Assembly (NCBI RefSeq): GCF_030409875.1
Contig: NZ_JAUFQR010000003.1
Coordinates: 682,001 to 746,000, forward strand
Length of the DNA stretch: 64,000 nucleotides
Source: Chryseobacterium tructae
GTDB taxonomy: Bacteria > Bacteroidota > Bacteroidia > Flavobacteriales > Weeksellaceae
Direction of reading: 5' to 3'
Shown: piece after piece, positions 34,983 through 42,696 of the stretch
Layout of the letters: every line of letters begins with the position of its first letter
Numbering within the stretch: the stretch's first letter is position 1
The notes under the pieces: generated by a model
The model's database searches: none
The model's input: the letters and a program-made list of their open reading frames with translations, nothing else
Told to the model about the DNA's origin: nothing
Position numbers and translations under genes: made by a program

Positions 34983-35669
34983 ATGAAAAAACTAACCATA
35001 TTAAGCGGTGCGGGAATCAGTGCCGAAAGCGGAATACAAACTTTCAGAGACGGAGATGGCCTCTGGGAAAACCATAATGTAGCAGACGTAGCCAGTCCGG
35101 AAGGATGGAGGAAAGACAGAGCCTTGGTATTGGAATTTTACAACCAGAGAAGAAGACAGCTTCATGAAGTAGAACCTAATGAAGCCCACAAACTAGTGGC
35201 AGAGCTGGAAAAATATTTTGATGTTCAGATCATTACCCAAAATATTGATGATCTGCATGAAAGAGCCGGTTCCAATAAGATCCTTCACATCCACGGAGAA
35301 TTGTTCAAATCATGCTCATGCAATAATAAAAAGTTGATTTACGAACAAAAGGAGGACATTAAGATAGGAGATAAAGCAGATGATGGAGCACAATTGAGAC
35401 CATTTATCGTTTGGTTTGGGGAAGATGTTCCTTTATACAAGGATGCCAGAGAAATGGTGAAAGATTCAGATATTTTAGTGGTGATCGGAACTTCGTTGCA
35501 AGTATATCCTGCAGCTGGTTTGATTCACGATATCAAGGATGATTGTCTTTTAATTGTTATCAACCCTAATGAAACAGGATTTGGTTACGGACAAAGAGCA
35601 GTAGTGATGAAAGAAACGGCCACACAGGGCATGAAACTGCTGTTCGATAAACTGATAAACCTTGCGTAA
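34983..35669 (+). CDS. Sirtuin (Sir2/CobB-type NAD-dependent deacylase)
   Basis: 228 residues from ATG 34983; a GTG 42 bases upstream lies in a repeat and would add a meaningless leader. Motifs: LSGAGISAESGI, TQNIDDLHERAG, HIHGEL with the catalytic His, and FIVWFGEDVP. FYNQRRRQL contains the Tyr-x-x-Arg pair associated with desuccinylase/demalonylase activity. The zinc ribbon looks degenerate: one C-S-C at about residue 115 and no second CxxC pair where CobB has it. It releases nicotinamide and O-acyl-ADP-ribose. The stop overlaps the next start (TAATG). Confidence 0.93.
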   Translation: MKKLTILSGAGISAESGIQTFRDGDGLWENHNVADVASPEGWRKDRALVLEFYNQRRRQLHEVEPNEAHKLVAELEKYFDVQIITQNIDDLHERAGSNKILHIHGELFKSCSCNNKKLIYEQKEDIKIGDKADDGAQLRPFIVWFGEDVPLYKDAREMVKDSDILVVIGTSLQVYPAAGLIHDIKDDCLLIVINPNETGFGYGQRAVVMKETATQGMKLLFDKLINLA

Positions 35670-36613
35670 TGAAAAATAAAGTAAAGGCGGGAATTATGGG
35701 AGTATGCATCGGGGACGCGCTTGGTGTTCCGGTGGAGTTTAAAGATAGAGAATATCTGAAAAGGTTTCCTGTTACAGAAATGCAGGAATTCGGCTCGCAT
35801 AATCAACCCAAAGGAACCTGGAGTGATGATAGCTCTCTAACGCTCTGCCTTGCTGAAGAACTCGTAAAAGGCTATGATCTGGAAAAGATTGGGCAAAGCT
35901 TTGTAAAATGGGTTAAATATGGTCACTGGACTGCCCACGGAAGACTTTTCGATATTGGAGGAACTACAAAGGAAGCTATTACAAGACTAATCAAAGGAGA
36001 AAGTGCTCGGTTTTCAGGAAATATTTTTGAAGAAGATAACGGAAACGGATCTTTGATGAGAATTCTTCCGCTAGCTTTTTATCTGGAAAATGAAAAGGAT
36101 ATTGAGAAGCTATATCTAACCGTAAAAGAAGTCTCCTCAATCACTCATGGACACTTCAGATCTGTTTTTGCCTGTTTTATCTATGTGATTTTTGCCATTC
36201 AGTTAATAAAAGGAAAAAATAAAACGGAAGCATATACGCATATACAAGAGGTAGCCCTGGAATATTCAGAAAAACAATGGTTTAGCTTAAATGAGATTGA
36301 ACTTTTTCAAAAGATTTTAAACAATGATATTTCAGGGTATTCCGAAGACGAAATAAGAGGGAGTGGTTATGTTCTTCATAGTCTGGAAGCCTCTTTATGG
36401 TGTTTTTTAAACTCGGAAAGTTATTCAGAAGCAGTATTGAAGGCGGTAAATCTGGGCGAAGATACAGACACAACCGCAGCCATTACAGGAGGATTGGCAG
36501 GAATCTATTATGGATTTGAAAATATCCCTCAGGAATGGATTAACGAACTGGTGAGAAAAGATGATATTGAAAAGTTATGTGAAAAGCTAAGCCATAAATA
36601 CCCTGTAATCTAA
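35669..36613 (+). CDS. ADP-ribosylglycohydrolase family protein (DraG/ARH-type)
   Basis: 314 residues. The fold's metal-binding motifs are all visible: GVCIGDALGVPVEF (residues 10-23), GTWSDDSSL (first Asp pair), HGRLFDIGGTT, NGNGSLMRILPLA, and NLGEDTDTTAAITGGLAG with the second Asp pair. Family knowledge: removes mono-ADP-ribose from arginine or other acceptors, or hydrolyses related N-glycosides. Coupled to the sirtuin upstream and to an unknown protein downstream by TAATG overlaps. Confidence 0.93.
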   Translation: MKNKVKAGIMGVCIGDALGVPVEFKDREYLKRFPVTEMQEFGSHNQPKGTWSDDSSLTLCLAEELVKGYDLEKIGQSFVKWVKYGHWTAHGRLFDIGGTTKEAITRLIKGESARFSGNIFEEDNGNGSLMRILPLAFYLENEKDIEKLYLTVKEVSSITHGHFRSVFACFIYVIFAIQLIKGKNKTEAYTHIQEVALEYSEKQWFSLNEIELFQKILNNDISGYSEDEIRGSGYVLHSLEASLWCFLNSESYSEAVLKAVNLGEDTDTTAAITGGLAGIYYGFENIPQEWINELVRKDDIEKLCEKLSHKYPVI

Positions 36614-37092
36614 TGAAATCTTTCTTAAAAGCCCTTTTTAACATGTTTTCCAAATACGACCCTGAGGATATCTTTCTCAGTACCCCTTTGCAACAATATA
36701 AAGGAAGAATAGAAATTAATAAAGTATTAGAATTAGGAAATTGCCGTGTTCATTTTTCGCCGGATTATTTATTTCAGACACCGGATGAGGTATTGAAAAT
36801 TTTAAAGGATCAGTCATTACTCTGGATAGATAATCAAAATAGTTTGCTGGGTTTTACAGATCAAAAGAGAACTTTATTAATTCCGTTGAATAAGATCAAT
36901 GGAATAGAAATTCAAAATATGTTGAAAGGAAGAGGGCCAGCAGAAGCTGGGTTATGGGTTTATTTGTACGAAAAATCATTTGTAACGCTTGCAATATCAC
37001 CAGAGATCTATTATTTCGATCAATATGCAGATGAGATCACCAAAACAACAGGATTTGCAGTCACATTTTCCCCGGAATTTTATAATGCTTAA
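36613..37092 (+). CDS. Uncharacterised protein of the ADP-ribose island
   Basis: 159 residues, not recognised. Nothing like a signal peptide or transmembrane helix. An N-terminal helix (SFLKALFNMFSKYDPED) precedes beta-rich sequence with PLNKINGIEIQNML and GLWVYLYEKSFVTLA. It overlaps the ADP-ribosylglycohydrolase stop by one base and lies 15 bases before KptA, so it is firmly in the operon. Could be an adaptor or an uncharacterised enzyme. Confidence 0.6.
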   Translation: MKSFLKALFNMFSKYDPEDIFLSTPLQQYKGRIEINKVLELGNCRVHFSPDYLFQTPDEVLKILKDQSLLWIDNQNSLLGFTDQKRTLLIPLNKINGIEIQNMLKGRGPAEAGLWVYLYEKSFVTLAISPEIYYFDQYADEITKTTGFAVTFSPEFYNA

Positions 37093-37107
37093 TTAAAACA
37101 AAAACCA

Positions 37108-37650
37108 ATGAACGAAATAGAAACAAAAAGAATAAGTAAATTTTTAAGCCTTATTTTGAGGCATCAACCCGAGACGATCGGATTAAAACTGGATGAAAAC
37201 GGGTGGGCTGATGTAGAAGAGCTAAGGACAAAATCAGCGAAAAAGAGAGTATATTTTTCTTTTGAAGAATTAGATGAGGTCGTAGAAACCAATAATAAAA
37301 AAAGATTTGCCTTTAATGATGATAAAACCAAGATCAGAGCAAGTCAGGGACATTCTATCGATATAGATTTAGCCTTGAAAGCAGTACAACCTCCTGAGTT
37401 TTTATACCACGGAACAGCTGAAGCCAATATTTCTTCTATTTTAGAAAAAGGAATTGAAAAAAGAACCCGCCAGCATGTGCACTTAAGTGCTGATAAAGAG
37501 ACTGCTACGAAAGTGGGAATGAGACATGGTAAACCTGTAATCCTGACGATCAGAACCGGAAAGATGGATGAGGATGGATTATCCTTTTTTCAATCTGCCA
37601 ATGGAGTATGGCTAACGGAATTTATAGACCCGAAATACATTTCAAAGTAA
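37108..37650 (+). CDS. kptA: RNA 2'-phosphotransferase KptA/Tpt1
   Basis: 180 residues, normal for KptA. The N-terminal part holds SKFLSLILRHQPETIGL with the catalytic Arg-His (about residues 18-19). The C-terminal ADP-ribosyltransferase part has FLYHGTAEANISSILEKGI, HVHLSADKETA and GKPVILTI. Family knowledge: it transfers an internal RNA 2'-phosphate to NAD, giving ADP-ribose-1'',2''-cyclic phosphate and nicotinamide. In bacteria the natural RNA substrate is unclear. Its neighbours here include macrodomain and phosphatase genes that could process this product. Confidence 0.94.
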   Translation: MNEIETKRISKFLSLILRHQPETIGLKLDENGWADVEELRTKSAKKRVYFSFEELDEVVETNNKKRFAFNDDKTKIRASQGHSIDIDLALKAVQPPEFLYHGTAEANISSILEKGIEKRTRQHVHLSADKETATKVGMRHGKPVILTIRTGKMDEDGLSFFQSANGVWLTEFIDPKYISK

Positions 37651-37674
37651 TAAATAACAGTGTTGAACTGAAAG

Positions 37675-37697
37675 AGCCATTATTAAAGATAATGGCT
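37675..37697 (+). terminator. Hairpin between kptA and the phosphatase gene, possible attenuator
   Basis: AGCCATTAT / ATAATGGCT, a perfect 9-base stem with a 5-base loop. The T tract after it is weak, so it may attenuate rather than stop transcription. Confidence 0.4.
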
Positions 37698-37723
37698 TAT
37701 CTTTTCACCAACGAAAGCAAACC

Positions 37724-38470
37724 ATGAGCAGAACATTAGTAATAGGAGATATTCACGGAGGATTTAAAGCGCTACGGCAGGTACTTGAAAGAGCAAAGGT
37801 TACCCAAAATGATAAGCTGATCTTTTTAGGAGATTATGTAGATGGCTGGAGCGAGTCTTACCAGGTTATTCAGTATTTAATAGAACTTTCTGAAAGCCAA
37901 GAATGTATTTTTATCAAAGGAAATCATGACGTCTGGTGCGAAGATTGGTTAGCCCGTGGAGAAGGGCCTGGTGTCTGGCTTTCCAATGGTGGAAAAAGTA
38001 CGGTAGATAGTTATGAAAACTATTCTAATGAAGACCAGGAAATTCACCTTGAATTTTTCCAACGCATGAAAAGTTATCATGTGGATGATCAGAACCGACT
38101 GTTTATTCATGCAGGATATTCTTCCATGCATGGCCCCGAAAAAGAAGTGTATTCCAGCAATTACCGTTGGGACAGAACTTTGTGGGAAACGGCTGTGGCA
38201 ATGGATAAGACGCTGGAAAAGCATTCCGTATTATATCCTAAAAGGCTTCTTCTTTACAAAGAAATATTTATCGGACATACTCCAACGCTGTATATTGGAA
38301 GTAAAACCCCAGCGAATAAAGCTAATATCTGGAATATGGATACCGGAGCCGCATTTACAGGTGCATTATCCATTATGGATATTGAAACCAACGAATTCTG
38401 GCAAAGTGATGCTCTTCCTACTTTATATCCTAATGAAAAGGGGCGGAATGCTGATATGCTAAGTAAATGA
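37724..38470 (+). CDS. PPP-family metallophosphoesterase
   Basis: 248 residues. All five motifs of the fold are visible: GDIHG (residues 8-12), GDYVDG (37-42), GNHD (66-69), FIHAGYSS and IGHTPT. This is the serine/threonine-phosphatase 1 / diadenosine-tetraphosphatase subgroup. The substrate cannot be told. In this island it could act on Ap4A-like dinucleotides or on phosphorylated ADP-ribose made by KptA (inference). It is the last gene in this direction before a 220-base gap in which I see no other feature. Confidence 0.85.
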   Translation: MSRTLVIGDIHGGFKALRQVLERAKVTQNDKLIFLGDYVDGWSESYQVIQYLIELSESQECIFIKGNHDVWCEDWLARGEGPGVWLSNGGKSTVDSYENYSNEDQEIHLEFFQRMKSYHVDDQNRLFIHAGYSSMHGPEKEVYSSNYRWDRTLWETAVAMDKTLEKHSVLYPKRLLLYKEIFIGHTPTLYIGSKTPANKANIWNMDTGAAFTGALSIMDIETNEFWQSDALPTLYPNEKGRNADMLSK

Positions 38471-38691
38471 TATGCAGATTCATATACTAAACTTTAAATT
38501 TGTTGATTCTACAATCTGTTAGCTATCTTTCTATTAAGAAATTATTATTTTCATGAAGTATAACCACTTTTCAAACTTAATAATTCTTTCTCTTTTACTT
38601 ATAAAGTATTATTATTTGAATAGTTAAAGTTTATTTTTCTATGGTTTTTTTATTTAAATTGGTATTGCCAAATATTTAAATATAATTAATT

Positions 38692-39231
38692 ATGAAAGAA
38701 AAATTTATGACTAAGGTCAGTATTTTGCTGACCTTATGTGTGTTCTCATTTTCATTTGCCATTGAAAAACTCTCTTTTGAAAAAATCAAAATTTATGAAG
38801 ATCTTACAGTAACAGGTACTTTTGTAACAAGTAAGATCAACAAAAGTATTCAAGGGATAGAATATGAAACCTTTTTGACGAAAGATAGCCAAGGAAAAAT
38901 TGCCAGACTGGATATTGCGATTCTTCGTAATGAAAGTACTATGAGCACGGACGAATTTATAAGCGACTTAAAGATGAAGGTTGCAACAATGCTTGATCCT
39001 ATTAAAGCTCCTTATACAGACGAAGGAAGAGAAATAATCTTTAAGATAGTTGAAAAATGCTATGAAAGATATGTAAATACCCATACAAGCATGCATCTGT
39101 GTATAGCCTTTGAAGGTAAAGCATCTATGCTTTGTGTAGCTAATGGGGCTAATGTTGGTCGTTATGGCAACATCAATGAGGCAGTCAATCGATTGGAGGT
39201 GGATAAGTGTACATTCTTCATACTTCCATAA
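38692..39231 (+). CDS. Hypothetical secreted protein
   Basis: 179 residues with a signal peptide (about 1-23, VSILLTLCVFSFSFA; ATG codons at residues 1 and 6). The mature part is not recognised: mixed alpha/beta with cysteines at three places (KCYER, LCIAFEG, DKCTFF) that could form disulphides in the periplasm. Preceded by a 220-base AT-rich gap and followed by a terminator, so it is expressed alone. Confidence 0.6.
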   Translation: MKEKFMTKVSILLTLCVFSFSFAIEKLSFEKIKIYEDLTVTGTFVTSKINKSIQGIEYETFLTKDSQGKIARLDIAILRNESTMSTDEFISDLKMKVATMLDPIKAPYTDEGREIIFKIVEKCYERYVNTHTSMHLCIAFEGKASMLCVANGANVGRYGNINEAVNRLEVDKCTFFILP

Positions 39232-39309
39232 CATAGAAAACTCTAAGTAATAAACACTGTTTTCAGTTATATTATCATTATTTGTAAGGAATAATATTCA
39301 ATATAAGAT

Positions 39310-39346
39310 AAACCTTATAGGCTTCCAAAACCTATAAGGTTTTTAT
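39310..39346 (+). terminator. Terminator after the hypothetical secreted protein
   Basis: AAACCTTATAGG / CCTATAAGGTTT with a 9-base loop and following T residues. Confidence 0.85.
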
Positions 39347-39440
39347 TGTTTTAAACCACATCAAACCATCTCATTTTACTATTTTTCTTTTCTGCTCCAA
39401 CGATATTACCTAATTTTAAATCCTGAAAATTATGTTAACA

Positions 39441-41165
39441 ATGAAACTGAAATACCTGCTGCTTACCCTAAGTTCTTCCTTGTTATTTGGACAAAAGACA
39501 TTTCAGACTCCTTTTGAAAAAGGAAATGGTAATCAAACCGTTACTTATGATGAAATGAATGCCTATTACCAGGATTTAGCTAAAAACTTTAGTACCATTC
39601 AATACCTTAAAAAGGGAGAAGATGACAACGGAAAACCCATTTATGTAGTGGTTTACAATCCTTTTCCTGAAAAAGATCCTGAAAAACTGAGAAAAGATAA
39701 AGCCATTCTCTTTGTCAACAACGGAATTCATCCGGGTGAACCGGACGGTATTGATGCGACCATGATGCTGATGAGAGATTTGGCAACAAAGAAAATTAAA
39801 ACACCACAAAACTTTATTATTGCTGCTATTTCTGCCTATAATATCAGTGGTATGCTGAACAGAGGATCTCATTCCAGAGCCAATCAAAATGGCCCGGAAC
39901 AATACGGATTCAGAGGAAATGCCAGGAATTATGATCTGAACAGGGATTTCATCAAAGCAGATTCTAAAAATGCCAGAAGCTTTCAGGAAATCTACCAATG
40001 GCTGAAACCAGACGTTTTCATTGATAATCATGTCAGCAATGGAGCAGATTATCAATATACCTTTACCTATATCTCAACTTTTAAAGAGCGTTTAGGAAAT
40101 ACATTAGGAGCTTATTTTTATAATGATTATCAGGCTAAAAACCTTGAGGAGATGAAGAAATTGGGATATGAAAGTACTCCGTATGTTAACATTCATGGTG
40201 ATATTCCTGAAGTTGGTTTTGCTTCTTTTGAAGATTCCCCAAGATATTCCACGGGATACACTACCTTATTCAATTCCTTGGGAACCGTTCCGGAAACCCA
40301 TATGCTGAAGCCTTATGATAAAAGAGTAGATGCTACTTACAAATACATGTTGGTGAATCTACAGAATCTCGATAAAGAGTATCAGAAAATAAAGCAGCTT
40401 CGTCTGGAAAACCTTAAACAATATCAGGCAGGAAAGCAGTATGGTATTCGTTGGAAAATAGATTCTACTCAATACACGACGATGGATTTTAAAGGCTATG
40501 AGGGAAAATATAAGCCGAGTGAAGTTTCTGGGAAACCAAGATTGTACTATGACAGAAATAAACCTTTTACCAAAAATATAAAACTTTTTACCACAGCGGT
40601 TCCCACGGGATATATTACCATTCCTAAGTATTATGTCATTCCACAATCGCAATACAGGGTACTTGAAGAATTTAAAAGAAACGGAATTCAAATGAAGCCA
40701 ATTCAGAAAGATAGTACCATAGCCGTAGAATCCTATAAGATCAAAGACTTTAAAACCGTAAAGAACCCTTACGAAGGACATTATCTGCATTTTGAAACCA
40801 CAGTAGATCCTTCCAAAAAGAACCAAGCATTTATGGCAGGAGATTATATAGTATCTACTCATCAACCAGGAGTTAAATATATTATAGAAACTCTTGAGCC
40901 CGAAGCATTGGATTCATTTTTTAACTGGAATTTTTTCGATGGGATTCTGGCTCAGAAAGAATATTATTCAGCCTATATCTTTGAAGATACCGCTGCCGAG
41001 CTGCTGAAAAAAGATGAAAAGTTGAAAGCTGCCTTTGAAACCGCTAAAAAATCAGACAAAAAACTATCTGAAGATGGAGAAGCTCAATTAGATTGGGTCT
41101 ACAGGCACTCTCCTTACTTTGAAGAGAAAACATTCAGACAGTATCCGGTATATAGAATTTTGTAA
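39441..41165 (+). CDS. M14-family zinc carboxypeptidase, secreted
   Basis: 574 residues from the second ATG, which begins a clean signal peptide (LKYLLLTLSSSLLFGQ); a first ATG at 39432 would add three residues. The metal-binding motif is NGIHPGEPDG (His and Glu), the arginine/asparagine region is NARNYDLNRDF, and the third ligand is in DVFIDNHVSNGADYQ. This is the M14 (carboxypeptidase A-like) group common in Bacteroidota; the C-terminal 200 residues are a separate domain. It acts on exported or environmental peptides. Terminator shared with the cupin gene. Confidence 0.88.
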   Translation: MKLKYLLLTLSSSLLFGQKTFQTPFEKGNGNQTVTYDEMNAYYQDLAKNFSTIQYLKKGEDDNGKPIYVVVYNPFPEKDPEKLRKDKAILFVNNGIHPGEPDGIDATMMLMRDLATKKIKTPQNFIIAAISAYNISGMLNRGSHSRANQNGPEQYGFRGNARNYDLNRDFIKADSKNARSFQEIYQWLKPDVFIDNHVSNGADYQYTFTYISTFKERLGNTLGAYFYNDYQAKNLEEMKKLGYESTPYVNIHGDIPEVGFASFEDSPRYSTGYTTLFNSLGTVPETHMLKPYDKRVDATYKYMLVNLQNLDKEYQKIKQLRLENLKQYQAGKQYGIRWKIDSTQYTTMDFKGYEGKYKPSEVSGKPRLYYDRNKPFTKNIKLFTTAVPTGYITIPKYYVIPQSQYRVLEEFKRNGIQMKPIQKDSTIAVESYKIKDFKTVKNPYEGHYLHFETTVDPSKKNQAFMAGDYIVSTHQPGVKYIIETLEPEALDSFFNWNFFDGILAQKEYYSAYIFEDTAAELLKKDEKLKAAFETAKKSDKKLSEDGEAQLDWVYRHSPYFEEKTFRQYPVYRIL

Positions 41166-41191
41166 ATAATTGAAAATAAAATAATAAGCTA

Positions 41192-41224
41192 AAAAAAGAC
41201 GTTTCATTTGAAACGTCTTTTTTA
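41192..41224. terminator. Shared terminator between the M14 peptidase and the cupin-8 gene
   Basis: GACGTTTC / GAAACGTC with an ATTT loop, A run before and T run after, so it can serve both converging genes. Confidence 0.9.
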
Positions 41225-41225
41225 T

Positions 41226-42107
41226 TTATCTTGGTAAGCCTCTTTTTAAAGCAATTTCAGCTCTTTTAATGGCCATCTTCTCCTTCCAGTCCATATATTG
41301 CCTTTTGAAATTAGACTTCATGATGTCATCAAATTTACGCTGTACGGTAAGATTCCATAAAGAATGTGCTTTCACAGCCCATGACTTATCCCAGGCTCTT
41401 AGTGAGATAGAGAAAGATCCATCCAAATACTTCATCCAATGCCACCATCCTGTAGGCATAAATAATGTATCTCCATGCTCAAGGAAGCATTCAATACCTT
41501 CTACACCATCCAGTGCCGGGAACTTTGTGAAATCAGGATTTTCAATATCATAATCCTCCAAAGCATAAGTAGCATAAGGAATCTGGTACAATCTTTCACG
41601 CCATTTATAATCAAAAAGAAGAATATGCTTTCTTCCGTTGAAATGGGTATGGAAAATATGCGCCATATCTATATCGAAATGTAAGAAGGTCACAGAACCT
41701 TTTCCACCAAAGAACATATTCGGATATTTATCAAGGAATCCTCCCATAAGTTCTTTAGGCGAAATATAATCTTCCAGAAGTTTCGGGGCGTATTTTATCG
41801 GATCAAACAGGAAAATTCTAAGATCAGTAGGCTCTCTCTGAATAAGGTCTATATAATCTCCGAATTTCATTTTTGCTGCAGAAGAATTGATGGGAGCAGA
41901 AGGATCTGCCTTTGAACTGTCATATAACGGGACCTCCACATCTCCTACAACCTCCTTCATATATTCCATCGTCCATTTTTGGTAAGCAGGCCACTTTTTT
42001 GCCATATTTTTGATGACAACGGGCCTTCTTGGCTTTAGATATTTTTCGTAGAATTCCTCTTTAGAAATATCATCTACAACATCTATAGGCTTTAAAATAA
42101 TTCCCAT
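41226..42107 (-). CDS. Cupin-8/JmjC-like dioxygenase
   Basis: 293 residues. The iron-binding triad is visible: FLHFDIDMAHIFHTHF (HxD) and PTGWWHWMKYL (distal His) near residues 148 and 236. FVIK-type opening PRRPVVIKNMAKKWPA is typical of cupin-8 proteins. Family knowledge: 2-oxoglutarate/Fe(II) oxygenases acting on protein side chains or small molecules. It stands alone, with its own promoter-like element upstream. Confidence 0.88.
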   Translation of the reverse strand: MGIILKPIDVVDDISKEEFYEKYLKPRRPVVIKNMAKKWPAYQKWTMEYMKEVVGDVEVPLYDSSKADPSAPINSSAAKMKFGDYIDLIQREPTDLRIFLFDPIKYAPKLLEDYISPKELMGGFLDKYPNMFFGGKGSVTFLHFDIDMAHIFHTHFNGRKHILLFDYKWRERLYQIPYATYALEDYDIENPDFTKFPALDGVEGIECFLEHGDTLFMPTGWWHWMKYLDGSFSISLRAWDKSWAVKAHSLWNLTVQRKFDDIMKSNFKRQYMDWKEKMAIKRAEIALKRGLPR

Positions 42108-42125
42108 TTTGTAAATTTTATGTTA

Positions 42126-42133
42126 CAAAATTA
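42126..42133 (-). promoter_or_regulatory. Candidate -7 element for the cupin-8 gene
   Basis: Reads TAATTTTG on the minus strand, 18 bases before the ATG. Confidence 0.45.
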
Positions 42134-42696
42134 TTAAATAAATATTTACGAACGTGTGTTTAAATTTTTTTTTAACTATGTCTCATATTTAATTTTATTA
42201 TTTAGTCTAAATAAAAATATTAATATTTTAAAATTGATGTTAAAACGTCTATTTTTTTACAAAAAAACACAAAAAATACCCTGCAATAGAATTACAGGGC
42301 AAAAACACAAAATAGATGAATAAAAATCCATTCTGATACGAAGATATTATTTTTATTTCACTGACACTTTTTGCAAAAAGAGGATAAATTAAAGGATAAA
42401 AGATCGTTACATGATTACAATTCAATAAATAGGGATATATTTTTAAATTTAAATTTTAAAAACGAATGCCCCCAAGAATAATTTTTATTTTTTTAAAAAA
42501 AAGAACTTTTTTTATGTTTTATTCAACATGTTGAAATTGAGAGTATTAAATTTTAATTATTCAATCTGTAGTGATTTTAGCTATGATCATTACAACGTTG
42601 CTTTTTCTTATCCATGAGATTTAACCTTTATAACGAAAATATATCTTTAAAGAAAGTGTAACGAAAAACTACAATGATTAACTAATTAATCAAATA
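42134..42696. other. AT-rich intergenic region before the outer-membrane protein gene
   Basis: No gene of usable size. A 5-base stem CCCTG / CAGGG sits near 42280-42298. No convincing TAnnTTTG promoter is visible on the plus strand; nothing else stands out. Confidence 0.5.

Noticed and set aside
27579..38470. Interpretation as a phage or defence island
   Set aside because: No integrase, transposase, phage or restriction genes and no flanking direct repeats at the edges are visible; a defence role remains only a hypothesis.
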